From: Tautonia rosea
GTDB lineage: Bacteria; Planctomycetota; Planctomycetia; Isosphaerales; Isosphaeraceae
DNA length: 64,000 bases
NCBI RefSeq assembly: GCF_012958305.1
Contig: NZ_JABBYO010000013.1
Location: 62,001 to 126,000, forward strand
Reading direction: 5' to 3'
A program made the position numbers and the translations under genes. The notes beneath the pieces are model-generated. The model saw only the letters and a program-made list of their open reading frames with translations, was not told the DNA's origin and did not search any database. Every line of letters starts with the position of its first letter. Position 1 is the stretch's first letter. Positions 35,396 through 45,026 of this stretch are shown piece after piece.

Positions 35396-38095
35396 TCAGT
35401 GAGAGTGTGCGGTGCTCAGTCGATGCCAGCGAACCGGATTAAGCACACTGATCAGCGCCCTTATGAGCCCGCTTCCGGTTGTCAGGCGATTCCGCACGCG
35501 GGCTTTCTGGGGAACAAAGCGTTCTGGAGTACCAAAATCAGGAACAAGACCCATCGGACAATCGACTCGTCTGGCCCCTCGATTCCGGTAAAAGGCATCC
35601 AGTGAACCTTCAACCATCACCAGAGCAATTGCCCGAGCCGTCGACCGGTGTGCATCATCGAACGCCAGCAAGTCGGCCCAAGAGCGTTCGGAGATCTCCA
35701 AGGCCCGGCGCATCAGATCGGTTCGGAGCGGTTCGTCGGCGTGCTCTGCGGCCATCCGCATGGCATTGGCTTTCCGAAAGTCCTGAGCCGGCCAGGCTTC
35801 GGTCGGATACTCCAACTCCTCAGGACGGTCGAAGTAGGGCCGTTCGTGCTCAAGCATCCAGCGGGTATACGTCAGGAGACTTTCACGGGCGTAGGCATAC
35901 ATGAAGTCGTATTCGCCAGCTTCAGCCTTGTGACCGAGATACCTGCTGAGTGTCGAGAGAAACACAGGATACGACCAGCGCTTCTCAACATTCAGAAGGT
36001 CGTGTTTCTCGATCTCATCATGTGGGTGAATGCACCGACGAATGAACCCCTCGGCAACCTCGAGATACGCGCGACGGCCGGACGCAAGCCAGCCATCGAT
36101 CAGGGTGTTGACGGAGTTCCCGACGCCACGTCCGGGTCCGTGATAATCGGTGGTTCCCGTCGCACTCGCCAGTCCCGTTGGGCCATCGTCGATCACGCCA
36201 AGGATGTTCCGCCGGCCGTCATCCATCGCAACGACCCAGTCGGCGAGTTCGATCACGGCATCGCGAGCGGCGGGATCACCCGTCAGGTAGTGGTAGAGCA
36301 ACAGGCCACTTGTGAACAGATGATTGCTGCTCGGCCCCCCTCCGTAGGAGCGATCTCCAGACCGACAATTGTGTCGAGAGTAGGTGCGATGCGTACTGGT
36401 TTTCGCATCCTTGTAATGGTCCGTGAACCAGAAAAGGCCGCCGTTGTAGGCCGATCGATCTTTCTGTGTGTGGTAGATGTCGATGTCGAGGACGTGACGG
36501 GCAAGAGGGTCGAAAATCTCCGACCACCGGGGGTCGCCCGTTCGGAGGTCCTGGAGCATCGCCCCCAGGACCATGTCGTACTGGTTGTTGTAGTGGGAGA
36601 TCGCAGGTCGAGGTCCCTGATAATGTTCCTGCTCATGATCGGCGAAGATCTCGCCGTAATTGCGCCAGCCGTACTCGTCGATGATCTCCCGGCGAGCAAT
36701 CAGGCCCGTTTGCTCATCGAGTGCTGCCGACTTCAGGAAAGATTCAAGGCAGCATTCCTGATTCCCACCGACAGGGAGCAGTCGAGGAATCGCTCCCGTA
36801 CCCGCGTACCATTCGGGCCTCGCCCGCACTCGGGCTGGGAAGTGGGTCCAGTCCAGTGGGGCCGTCGAGGGATCGCTTGGTGGTCCGAAGTGCAACCAGA
36901 GCGTATGGGTCTTCCGCTCGCCCCCTTGCAATTCGAAAGGGTCTCCGCACTGGACAGGAAACACACGAAGGTGAATAGAATGGCCAGCAACTTCGAGCGC
37001 CTTGGGAAATTGCTGCCAGAACTCGGGAATCGCCGCCGTGATTGTTCCCCTTTGACCCGCGATCGCTAGAACGGGATTGGCCCGCAGGCCATATTCCTCC
37101 CTCCCTGCATGACGGTTGCGGAAACCGCGAAACGTCAAGGGAACCTGATTGTTCCGATTGACGTGGTTCGTGCTCGCCCAGTTCTCGCCCCCGCTGGAGT
37201 CCTGATAGATTTCCAGGTCCGCAATGTCCGAGGACCGTACGGCCTCGTCAGGCATGGTCCTCCAAACGATCCGAGGGTCGTCCATCCCCGCTATCGTCAT
37301 CGCGAGCGAACAGTCGCGGAAGAGGACTGATCCCGGGTCGCCGAGATCCCAGAGACCTCCTGGATGCCGAGCTCGACGGGGATTGTGCAGCGTCCAGTCC
37401 ACCTTCACCAATCCGGTCCCGGCGAAGAAGGACAGGCGAGCATCGAACACACATGTGACCCGTCCCTCGAACCGACCCCGCACTCGAACGGTGGCCCGCA
37501 CTGGGCCATCGGCCTCCAACTCGACCGACTCGATTCGAGGGCTGGCCTGACGCATCCGAACGTCCGTCAGGACGAACTCCGCTGGCCCCTCCAGGATTTC
37601 CTGCCCTTCGATCTCGACGCCGGCCAAGCATGTCCCGTTTCGCCGATCGACCGTGAACCGAGCAACGCCGGTGTTGATCTCGAACCCATCGGCGGAATCT
37701 ATTACCCGCAGAGCAACGTCAGGCCGCAGCTCGCTGGTCGATTCTAATCGCCAAGAATGCTTACCAGGAGTTGAAGGCCCGATCACGGCGTCGATCAGGA
37801 CCCATTTCAGGCTCCCGTCCGACCATCGGGCGAGCCCCTCGGCCTGAGTCGCCACTGATTTCCCACCGGGTCCAAACAGGGCGAGGTTTGAACGATCAAC
37901 CAGGCGTCCCCTGGGCATCGGTAAGCCAAAGGTCACCGGCTGGGGCAAGGCCGAATCCCGGGGGACATCGATGATGAGATCGACTCCAGAAGCCGGTTGA
38001 TCGCAGCCAGGCCAATCGACCCCACGGTCCTCACCTTCAGGATGGTTCACGGCCAAATCGTTCTGCGTGTCTCCGCTGATCGAATCTCTCATCAA
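35396..38095 (-). CDS. YetA/PcRGLX-like protein (exo-rhamnogalacturonan-lyase-like fold)
   Basis: 899 residues, no signal peptide or membrane segment. N-terminal beta-barrel part (about 35-115; VTFGLPMPRGRL, GLARWSDGSLKWVLIDAV) is the RIFT-barrel type seen in the YetA/PcRGLX family; a large beta domain and a long helical domain follow (about 500-830; DEYGWRNYGEIFADHEQE, SHYNNQYDMVLGAMLQ, HLFTSGLLLYHYLTGDPAARD, PTEAWPAQDFRKANAMRMAA), as in polysaccharide lyases. Members act on rhamnogalacturonan or are uncharacterised. Its presence in a synthesis operon, apparently cytoplasmic, is odd. It begins exactly one base after the amidotransferase stop (38095/38096). Function in this organism unknown; family call by recognition, not search. 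Confidence 0.65.
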   Translation of the reverse strand: MMRDSISGDTQNDLAVNHPEGEDRGVDWPGCDQPASGVDLIIDVPRDSALPQPVTFGLPMPRGRLVDRSNLALFGPGGKSVATQAEGLARWSDGSLKWVLIDAVIGPSTPGKHSWRLESTSELRPDVALRVIDSADGFEINTGVARFTVDRRNGTCLAGVEIEGQEILEGPAEFVLTDVRMRQASPRIESVELEADGPVRATVRVRGRFEGRVTCVFDARLSFFAGTGLVKVDWTLHNPRRARHPGGLWDLGDPGSVLFRDCSLAMTIAGMDDPRIVWRTMPDEAVRSSDIADLEIYQDSSGGENWASTNHVNRNNQVPLTFRGFRNRHAGREEYGLRANPVLAIAGQRGTITAAIPEFWQQFPKALEVAGHSIHLRVFPVQCGDPFELQGGERKTHTLWLHFGPPSDPSTAPLDWTHFPARVRARPEWYAGTGAIPRLLPVGGNQECCLESFLKSAALDEQTGLIARREIIDEYGWRNYGEIFADHEQEHYQGPRPAISHYNNQYDMVLGAMLQDLRTGDPRWSEIFDPLARHVLDIDIYHTQKDRSAYNGGLFWFTDHYKDAKTSTHRTYSRHNCRSGDRSYGGGPSSNHLFTSGLLLYHYLTGDPAARDAVIELADWVVAMDDGRRNILGVIDDGPTGLASATGTTDYHGPGRGVGNSVNTLIDGWLASGRRAYLEVAEGFIRRCIHPHDEIEKHDLLNVEKRWSYPVFLSTLSRYLGHKAEAGEYDFMYAYARESLLTYTRWMLEHERPYFDRPEELEYPTEAWPAQDFRKANAMRMAAEHADEPLRTDLMRRALEISERSWADLLAFDDAHRSTARAIALVMVEGSLDAFYRNRGARRVDCPMGLVPDFGTPERFVPQKARVRNRLTTGSGLIRALISVLNPVRWHRLSTAHSH

Positions 38096-40012
38096 TCACG
38101 ACTTTGTAACAAGTTTGACATTCGAACCAAGATAGCGGTCGGCCCAGCGGGCGAGGACAAGGAGGCTCCAGAGTGTTTGGCCGTGCCGACCGGTTCCGGA
38201 CAGGTGTGCTCGATAGATGCGTCGAGCCATTTCCTGGTCAATCAACCCACCAACGCGAGCGTGAGGGTCGAGCACCGTGTCTTCGATCATTTCCCGGAGC
38301 GGACCTCGGAGCCAGTCGTCAATCGGCACATCAAACCCGTGCTTTGGTCGACTCGCCACCGAGGGGGGCAAAACGTGATTGAAAGCCCGCTTGAAAATCC
38401 ACTTGGTTGTTCCTTCTCGGATTTTCCAATCCGAGGGAATTGTCGCGGCCAGTTCAAGCAGTTGGTGATCGAGTAATGGCGGGCGGACTTCGAGGCCATG
38501 TGCCATGCTTGCCCGGTCCACCTTGACCAGGAAATCATCGGGCAAGACGGTGGCGACATCGGCGGCAATCATTCCTCCGAGCGCATCCCCCCGAGGCGCG
38601 GATGCGAACGCATCAACGACCAGGCGTCCCGGATCATGACCGTTGAGGCTGGTGACAAGATCGCGAGCGATCAGCCTGCGTCGCAATGGCATCCGACACT
38701 GTGACAGCGTGTTGGCGTAGGCCTGGTCAGCCTCCATCGCCACGTTGGTCAGGAGTGTCTTCGCCCGCAATGGGCGGGGGAGCCAGTCTGCTTTCGGCCA
38801 GCGATTGCCGAGGGGTCCCAGCACCGCGTGACGAAACCAACCGGGCAGCCACTCCCTGAGCGTAGACTCCTTCAGGTCGTGGGCATATCGTGCGTATCCG
38901 CCAAACGCCTCGTCTCCCCCATCTCCTGAGAGTACGACCTTGACACTCTGGCTTGCCATTCTGGAAACCAGGTACGTCGGGACCGCCGACGGATCGGCAA
39001 ACGGTTCGTCGAAGTAGTGGGCGAGTTCCTCCAGGAGCTCGACTGCGTCCGGGGTCACGACCTCCTCGGTGTGTTGTGTGCCATACCGCTCGGCCGTTTG
39101 TCGGGCGTAGGGCAACTCGCTGAACGATTCCTCCCGAAACCCGATGGAGAAGGTTTGCAGCGGTTCGGTCAGCGCCTTGGAGGCCATCGCAACGATGACT
39201 CCGGAGTCCAAGCCCCCGCTGAGAAACGCCCCGACCGGCACATCGGCGATCAGATGAAGCCTGACCGATTCGTCAAGCTTTTCTCGGATCCGTTCGACCC
39301 ATTCGTCGGGGCCTGGATCTCGATCCGGTTCGAACCGAAGTTGCCAGTAGCGTTTGGGGCTGCGGTCGAGAGACTCCGGACCAACCTCGAGCACATGGCC
39401 CGGTGGCAGCTTCTCGATTCCCTTGAGAATCGACTTCGACCCGGGAATCATCCCGAAGGTCAGGTAATCTTCCAGCGCTTCCGAATCAACCGCTCGAGCC
39501 ACATCAGGACATGCCAAGATCGCCTTCAGCTCCGAACCGAAGACCAGCATGTCCCGATTGCGGTGGAGATACAGCGGCTTGATGCCCAGCCGATCCCTCG
39601 CCAGGACCAGCCGTCGCTTCGAACGATCCCAGAGGGCAAACGCGAACATCCCTCGCAGCCGTTCGACGAGGGCAGCCCCTTCTTCCTCGTAGAGGTGGAC
39701 CAGCACCTCAGTATCGCTCTGGGTCGCAAATCGATGGCCTTTGGCCTCCAGGCTCGCCCTCAGTTCACGGTAGTTATAGATCTCTCCATTGAACACGATC
39801 TGTACCGATCCATCCTCGTTGCCGATCGGCTGATCGCCCCCCTCCAGGTCGATAATCGACAACCTCCGATGAACCAACCCGATCCCAGGCTCAATCCAGT
39901 ACCCATCAGCATCGGGCCCTCTGTGCGACACAGCTCCGCCCATTGTCATGAGGGATTGTCGATTCAAAGGACGTTGAACGCTTCGATATAGAATACCTGC
40001 GATTCCACACAT
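38096..40012 (-). CDS. Asparagine-synthase-type amidotransferase, exosortase locus type
   Basis: 638 residues. MCGIAGILYRS gives the intact N-terminal Cys nucleophile of class-II glutamine amidotransferases, then HRRLSIIDLEGGDQPIGNED, FNGEIYNYRELR and the synthetase PP-loop AFLSGGLDSGVIVAM. Full length and with all motifs it matches the XrtA/PEP-CTERM subfamily amidotransferases that occur in exopolysaccharide loci, where they are thought to amidate carboxylated sugars. Cytoplasmic. Its stop abuts the start of the YetA-like gene. It differs from the Cys-less homologue at 30.8 kb, so the locus carries one glutamine-hydrolysing and one non-hydrolysing form. Confidence 0.92.
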   Translation of the reverse strand: MCGIAGILYRSVQRPLNRQSLMTMGGAVSHRGPDADGYWIEPGIGLVHRRLSIIDLEGGDQPIGNEDGSVQIVFNGEIYNYRELRASLEAKGHRFATQSDTEVLVHLYEEEGAALVERLRGMFAFALWDRSKRRLVLARDRLGIKPLYLHRNRDMLVFGSELKAILACPDVARAVDSEALEDYLTFGMIPGSKSILKGIEKLPPGHVLEVGPESLDRSPKRYWQLRFEPDRDPGPDEWVERIREKLDESVRLHLIADVPVGAFLSGGLDSGVIVAMASKALTEPLQTFSIGFREESFSELPYARQTAERYGTQHTEEVVTPDAVELLEELAHYFDEPFADPSAVPTYLVSRMASQSVKVVLSGDGGDEAFGGYARYAHDLKESTLREWLPGWFRHAVLGPLGNRWPKADWLPRPLRAKTLLTNVAMEADQAYANTLSQCRMPLRRRLIARDLVTSLNGHDPGRLVVDAFASAPRGDALGGMIAADVATVLPDDFLVKVDRASMAHGLEVRPPLLDHQLLELAATIPSDWKIREGTTKWIFKRAFNHVLPPSVASRPKHGFDVPIDDWLRGPLREMIEDTVLDPHARVGGLIDQEMARRIYRAHLSGTGRHGQTLWSLLVLARWADRYLGSNVKLVTKS

Positions 40013-40101
40013 TGGCTTAGTTTTCGAGAGCTTTTCGGTTTCGTTTTCGTTTCGAGCATCGTCGTTTCACGAAACGTGGCCCACGATTCCCAGCAACCAT
40101 C

Positions 40102-40761
40102 TCAGGCGTTATTCCTCGGTTTTTGACCGCGGAAGAAAACAGCCGATGCGACTCGGTGGCTGCGAGGACTTCGGATCACGAGATAATCAAGATAACGAAT
40201 CGGTGCAGTCACCAGAGCTGCGGCAATTAACATCGCGTTTGACAAATATCGATTCCCGCTACAACTGTCAGCCCACTCCCGAGCGATCCACACCAACCCA
40301 CAGCTTGGTCCGATGTGAACCCCGGCATCGAGTTCCTCGAATCCGCGACAAAGGAATCGAAGACCATCGAGTGTAAATCGCCAGTAATCGGTTGGATCAG
40401 CGTGATAACCTTGGATGAATGGCACGTCAATATGCGCGATCCCTCCGGGTTTGAGCACTCGCTGGATCTCCCGAACGGCTATCCAGGGATCCTGAACGTG
40501 CTCGAGTGTTCCGGTACAAATCACACAATCGAACGAGTCAGACCCCAGAGGCATTCGGTGGATGTCCCCGACAACATCAACACCCTTTACTGGTACCGCG
40601 TCGAGAGTCACCACCTTGGTGAGAACTCTCCGACCACCCGCGCCAACATCCAGAATACGTGCACCTTCGGGCAGTGCGTTCAGCGTTTCCTCGAGGTGAT
40701 TTCGGGGAACAACCGTCGGTCCCGGCAAGTACTTCAAGATGCCTGGAAGTCCCCATCCCAT
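40102..40761 (-). CDS. Class I SAM-dependent methyltransferase
   Basis: 219 residues. Rossmann methyltransferase signature: ARILDVGAGGRRV (SAM loop), GVDVVGDIHRMPLGSDSFDC, VICTGTLEHVQDPW and LKPGGIAHIDVPF. No signal peptide. Likely O- or C-methylates a sugar of the lipid-linked glycan or its nucleotide precursor. A 12-base gap separates it from the upstream acetyltransferase gene and 89 bases from the amidotransferase gene. The C-terminal RNQ-type tail has a hydrophobic AMLIAAALVTAPI segment that may sit on the membrane. Acceptor unknown. Confidence 0.85.
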   Translation of the reverse strand: MGWGLPGILKYLPGPTVVPRNHLEETLNALPEGARILDVGAGGRRVLTKVVTLDAVPVKGVDVVGDIHRMPLGSDSFDCVICTGTLEHVQDPWIAVREIQRVLKPGGIAHIDVPFIQGYHADPTDYWRFTLDGLRFLCRGFEELDAGVHIGPSCGLVWIAREWADSCSGNRYLSNAMLIAAALVTAPIRYLDYLVIRSPRSHRVASAVFFRGQKPRNNA

Positions 40762-40773
40762 TGCGATCAGCCC

Positions 40774-41445
40774 TTATGCTATACCGATCGAACCAAAGTT
40801 AGCAGTTATCTCGTTATTTCCCAAATTTCCATCACCCATTCCTGCACTTGATGATCCTTCGTGTTGATTCCGATAGCGGATCACTCGAGCCGGAACACCA
40901 GCCGCGATGGCGTAGTCAGGGATCGGCTTCGTGACAACCGACCCTGCACCGATCACACAATGCCTCCCGACATTGGCCAATACCACCGAACGGTCCCCAA
41001 TCCACGAATCAGTCCCAATCGTCACACGAGGCCAATGACCCGGCTGCTCTCGGATCGGTACATCCAGCCGATCGATGCCATGTTGACTTCCCCCATTGAC
41101 GACCGAAACGTGCGAGCCGAGCAGCACATTGTCCTCCAGCGTCACGTCTCCCAGGCAGCAGTAGAGTCCAGCGTAAACGAATCGGCCCACCTCGGCCGTC
41201 GGATGTGAAAAGACGGTGCCGAAGCTGAGACAACTCCCCTCGTCACAACGTGGCAGGACCATGCGATAAAAGGCCCGCCTAAGGTAGACCCCCGTCAGCC
41301 CCGGAACCAGGGCAAGAGCCTGCGACCACCCGGGGAACGCCCGGTCCGACCCCATCGCCAGTTTCCCGACGCGGTAGCAAGCGTAGGCGGGCAGGACTGC
41401 CAGCGCGGCAAGGAGCTCAGCCAGTCGTTTCGCAACCGCTTTCAT
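40774..41445 (-). CDS. Left-handed beta-helix O-acetyltransferase
   Basis: 223 residues. Hexapeptide-repeat acyltransferase: FGTVFSHPTAEVGRFVYAG, DVTLEDNVLLGSHVSVVNGG, VTIGTDSWIGDRSVVLANVG, HCVIGAGSVVTKPIPDYAI, AAGVPARVIRY. This is the WcaF/maltose O-acetyltransferase-like arrangement with the catalytic His in the SQHG loop. Acetyl-CoA-dependent O-acetylation of a sugar in the polymer is expected. The N-terminus has a hydrophobic LLAALAVLPAYACYRVG segment that could associate with membrane. ATGA overlap with the upstream GT4 gene puts it in the same transcript. Confidence 0.88.
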   Translation of the reverse strand: MKAVAKRLAELLAALAVLPAYACYRVGKLAMGSDRAFPGWSQALALVPGLTGVYLRRAFYRMVLPRCDEGSCLSFGTVFSHPTAEVGRFVYAGLYCCLGDVTLEDNVLLGSHVSVVNGGSQHGIDRLDVPIREQPGHWPRVTIGTDSWIGDRSVVLANVGRHCVIGAGSVVTKPIPDYAIAAGVPARVIRYRNQHEGSSSAGMGDGNLGNNEITANFGSIGIA

Positions 41446-42638
41446 CCGACTCCCGAATCAACGGTCGATCGCTCAATCTTGTCCGAGGATTCGCCTCGAA
41501 ACATTGCTTCGGCCCGGCGACTCAGCACCTCCCAGTCAAACCGTTCCACTGCCCACTCCCGCGCGGACTTGCTCATCCGCGCTCGTCGTGCTCGATCCTT
41601 CAGGAGTTCGACCACCTCTCTCGTCAGTTCTCCAGGCTCCTCGCACGAGACCACCAACCCCGTCTCCGGGATTTTCATCGTTTCAGCCGTCCCCCCCGAC
41701 GCCCCGGCGATCACCGGCTTGCCGCAGGCCTGCGCCTCCAGCAGGACGATCCCGAAACCCTCGATGTCCCGCCCCACGGTTCGGTTCGGGAGGACGAACA
41801 GATCACATTGCTGATAACACTCCCGCATGGCATAGTCGTCGAGGCTACCATGGAAGCGGACATGGTGCTCTAGGCCCTTGCTGGTAACCAGTTCGAGGAG
41901 CGAGGAGGCACATTCTCCGTCGCCGACGATTGCATAAAGTGCATCGGGAACATCCCGCACGATCTCCTTGAACGCCCGAATCATCACATCGTGACCCTTG
42001 CGCTCCTGGAGACGGCCAACCGTCAACACGACAGGCCGATCCCCCCAGCCGAGACGATCCCGCACTCCCGGGTCACGATCCGCTGGCTTAAACCATCCAG
42101 TGTCAACCCCAGGATTCATCAGGTAAAGCCGATCTTCCACCAACCCCCACCCCTCCTGGAGCATGCGCAGGGTATTAAGACTATTCGCGATGATCGCATC
42201 GGCATTTCGATAGACTCGTCGCATGAGCCAGGCCAGCTCTCGACTCATCTCTGCGTACGTCAATTCCTCGCCGTGTGCATAGCAGACATAGGGCAACCCT
42301 CTCGACACTTTCAACCAAAATCCAACCAAACCCTCCGGCAAGCATCGTCCGCAGTGAACCGCACCAACCTTCCGAGCTTGAGCCAGTCGTCCGATCTGCG
42401 TAGCCAACCTCTGGTACGCTGCGGCCCCTTTCGGATTCATCACCCCCCAGGTCTCGAAGGTCATGGGTAGCCGAACGATCCGCAGGTCATGACTTTTGTC
42501 GAACGCCTCGCACTCCGGACTCTCACCGGCGACGACAATGATTTCCTCACCCGGAAGCCTTCGATAAAGCTCCCAGAACCATCGACCGCTGCCTCCAGTT
42601 CTGGGGGGGAAAACCTCAGTCAGCAGAAGAATGCTCAT
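41442..42638 (-). CDS. GT4-family glycosyltransferase
   Basis: 398 residues, GT-B fold. N-terminal LLTEVFPPRTGGSGRWFWEL (acceptor side), IIANSLNTLRML, donor-binding VLTVGRLQERKGHDVMIRAF, YAIVGDGEC and the E-x7-E element IEGFGIVLLEAQACGKPVIA. Typical retaining nucleotide-sugar transferase of polysaccharide loci, cytoplasmic. First base of its stop overlaps the acetyltransferase ATG (4 bases), and its own ATG overlaps the end of the next GT4 gene in the same way. One of three consecutive GT4 genes. Confidence 0.9.
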   Translation of the reverse strand: MSILLLTEVFPPRTGGSGRWFWELYRRLPGEEIIVVAGESPECEAFDKSHDLRIVRLPMTFETWGVMNPKGAAAYQRLATQIGRLAQARKVGAVHCGRCLPEGLVGFWLKVSRGLPYVCYAHGEELTYAEMSRELAWLMRRVYRNADAIIANSLNTLRMLQEGWGLVEDRLYLMNPGVDTGWFKPADRDPGVRDRLGWGDRPVVLTVGRLQERKGHDVMIRAFKEIVRDVPDALYAIVGDGECASSLLELVTSKGLEHHVRFHGSLDDYAMRECYQQCDLFVLPNRTVGRDIEGFGIVLLEAQACGKPVIAGASGGTAETMKIPETGLVVSCEEPGELTREVVELLKDRARRARMSKSAREWAVERFDWEVLSRRAEAMFRGESSDKIERSTVDSGVG

Positions 42639-43828
42639 GCTGACGCACCCTTGCCGGAATGGACCAGAACATGGCGGTACTCATCGAGCACCTTCCGAGT
42701 ATGGGCCTGGAGACTGAACTGTTCCTCGCAACGGACTCTGCCCTGACGGCCGAGACGCGCCCTTAACGACGGATCACGTAGCAGTCGAGACAGGGCCTCG
42801 GCCAGACGATCGGACGCGTGGGGAGGGACGAGCAGGCCCGTCTCCTCATGAACAACCATTTCGGGGATTCCCCCGACGTTCGCCCCGATGACGGGTCGGC
42901 GGTGGGCCATTGCCTCAAGTGTTGCATTGCCTAACGGTTCGACGTGGGACGGGACGACCGCGAAATCCGATGCCGTGAGCCAGTCCGAGACGTTATCCTG
43001 GAACCCAACGAAGCGAGCGGAACAACCCAGGGATCGGGCCAGGGACTCCATCTCGACCCGGTATCGCCCGCCGTCCTTGAGATCATCCCCCACGATGACA
43101 AGTGCGGCCCCCGGAGACACCGAATCGTCGAGCAGGGTCCAGGCCCGAATGAGGTCGGCAACCCCCTTGCGCTCGATGACCTGGCCGGTGAAAACGGCAA
43201 TCGTACGATCCTCCGGAAGGCCAAGCAGCAGTCTCGCTCGACGCTGCCCCTCCGCATTCGGCACGGGCGGGAGCGGTAGCCCGTCATGCACCACAGTTCT
43301 CGGGCTTTCGTCGAGTTGCACCGAGTCCGCAGCCATCTCGTCCATCAGGGCCTTCGAGACAAAGAGATGCCGCTCCGCCCCATACTTGTTCATCCAGTCA
43401 ATCGCCGTACTCCCGAACGGGAAACGGTGATGGCAGATGCGCGGGATGCCCAGCCCCCGAGCGGCATGCGAGACAATCTGATGCGTCGGTAGGTCGTTAC
43501 TGTGGACCACTTCCGGCGCGAAGTCCCGGATCAGCCTCCTGAGCCGTTTCCTCGCGCGCTCATACTTCAGCCAATGCCATTTATCCGTCAGGAGCATCGG
43601 GCTGTAACGACACCTCAGCCCCTCCCGCTCCATCCGCTCCAGCACCTCTCCCCGAGACCCCAGAAGAACGAGCACCTCATGACCTGCCTCTCCCAGGCCA
43701 ATCGCCAATCGCTCGGCCGCCACCTCGGCGCCACCGACAAACGGGGCCATGCTGGCCAAGCAGATGCGGAGTCTCGCTGGCACGGTCACAGACTCGGAAC
43801 GAGATTCGACGGTCACGGCATGATTCAC
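42635..43828 (-). CDS. GT4-family glycosyltransferase
   Basis: 397 residues. ICLASMAPFVGGAEVAAERL at the N-terminus, HSNDLPTHQIVSHAARGLG, AVFTGQVIERKGVADLIRAW and VEPLGNATLEAMAHRRPVIG (E-x7-E variant). GT-B fold, soluble. ATGA overlaps with both neighbouring GT4 genes (42635-42638 and 43825-43828) show tight translational coupling, so the three transferases are probably made in fixed proportion and act in sequence on the same lipid-linked chain. Sugar specificity unknown. Confidence 0.9.
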   Translation of the reverse strand: MNHAVTVESRSESVTVPARLRICLASMAPFVGGAEVAAERLAIGLGEAGHEVLVLLGSRGEVLERMEREGLRCRYSPMLLTDKWHWLKYERARKRLRRLIRDFAPEVVHSNDLPTHQIVSHAARGLGIPRICHHRFPFGSTAIDWMNKYGAERHLFVSKALMDEMAADSVQLDESPRTVVHDGLPLPPVPNAEGQRRARLLLGLPEDRTIAVFTGQVIERKGVADLIRAWTLLDDSVSPGAALVIVGDDLKDGGRYRVEMESLARSLGCSARFVGFQDNVSDWLTASDFAVVPSHVEPLGNATLEAMAHRRPVIGANVGGIPEMVVHEETGLLVPPHASDRLAEALSRLLRDPSLRARLGRQGRVRCEEQFSLQAHTRKVLDEYRHVLVHSGKGASA

Positions 43829-44970
43829 TGTTTCGAGTCTACCAACTCCGCGTAAATCCGCCTCAGCCGGGCAAAGCTGGCGACTGGATTGAACTGCTCG
43901 ACCACTCTCGCCCTGGCTCGTTCACCGAACGCGGCTCGCAGGATGGGGTTCTGAACCAGTTCCCGAACAGCTTCGGTCAACTGAGCGAGGTCTCCCGTCT
44001 CGACAATGTAGCCTGTCTCTCCCACCACTTCCTGGACGGATCCACCCCGATAAGCCGCCACGGGGCGCCGGCAGGCCATTGCCTCACAAACACTGTTGCC
44101 GAAGGTTTCGTACTCACTGGTGCTGACGAAGATGTCAATGGCGTGGTCGAACGGCTCGATCGGCTCCAGGTTTCCGAGCCATTGGAAGCGACGTCCCAGG
44201 TTCTTGGATCGCATCCGGGCCAGAAGTTCTTCGCGGTACGCTTCCTCCCCCAACGGCGCGTCGCCCGCGATCACACCGACTACCCGTTCGTCTTCGTGGG
44301 CCAGTTGTGCCACCATATCAATGAATTCTTCCAACCGCTTGATCGGCTTGAGCGCCGAGGCGGTCCCGATCACGATTTCGTTGGGGTGGACTGCCCAGGA
44401 AGCTCGAGTGGCTTCACGCCCATCGGCCAGCGTGCCAAACTGATTTAGGTCCAGCCCCAGGTAAACCACCTGCTGGCGATCTTCGGACACAAGACCCGCC
44501 ACAGCTTCCTCACAATCCGCCTTCTGCTGGTTTGATGTCCAGAGAAGCGCGTCCGGCACCCGTGCTGGCGAGCCGAACACCCACTCGCAAAAAGGCCTCG
44601 ACACACGGAACCGGACGTGACAGACCAGGGGCCGACGCAACAAACGACGCAGAACCAGTCCGAACGGGTACACGTCGTGCTCGTTGCAGTGAATCAGATC
44701 AACGCCTTGGCGACCCGCCCACCACGCCAGTCGAGAAGCATGCCAGGCACTCCTCAGCGGCCTCTTTCGATCCGGCCAGGGCATCGAGTCAATCTGATGC
44801 GGGAAGCCACTCACCCTCATCCACTCAGCCAGGTCCCCCTCACGCGGGACAACCGCCATCCCGTTCACCCCTTCGTCCCGGCCTAGTTCCAGCCAGTTGT
44901 GCAAGATCCTGGCAGTACTACCGAGGTTCGGGTTGTTGGTGAGATAAAGGACTCTCAAGCAATGCCTCAT
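43825..44970 (-). CDS. GT4-family glycosyltransferase
   Basis: 381 residues. RVLYLTNNPNLGSTARILHN, DLIHCNEHDVYPFGLVLRR, IVIGTASALKPIKRLEEFID and YETFGNSVCEAMACRRPVAA (E-x7-E). GT-B fold, soluble. Its ATG (44968-44970) once overlapped the TGA of the FkbM gene: the 50 bases just upstream still encode that protein's last residues, now cut off by an IS1-like insertion. Expression may now depend on read-out from the insertion or on a new promoter. Confidence 0.9.
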   Translation of the reverse strand: MRHCLRVLYLTNNPNLGSTARILHNWLELGRDEGVNGMAVVPREGDLAEWMRVSGFPHQIDSMPWPDRKRPLRSAWHASRLAWWAGRQGVDLIHCNEHDVYPFGLVLRRLLRRPLVCHVRFRVSRPFCEWVFGSPARVPDALLWTSNQQKADCEEAVAGLVSEDRQQVVYLGLDLNQFGTLADGREATRASWAVHPNEIVIGTASALKPIKRLEEFIDMVAQLAHEDERVVGVIAGDAPLGEEAYREELLARMRSKNLGRRFQWLGNLEPIEPFDHAIDIFVSTSEYETFGNSVCEAMACRRPVAAYRGGSVQEVVGETGYIVETGDLAQLTEAVRELVQNPILRAAFGERARARVVEQFNPVASFARLRRIYAELVDSKQ

Positions 44971-45026
44971 TCTCGTACGCGAAGAGATTCCGGAAACCTA
45001 TCCCTAATCGTGAACAGAGCGTTGAA

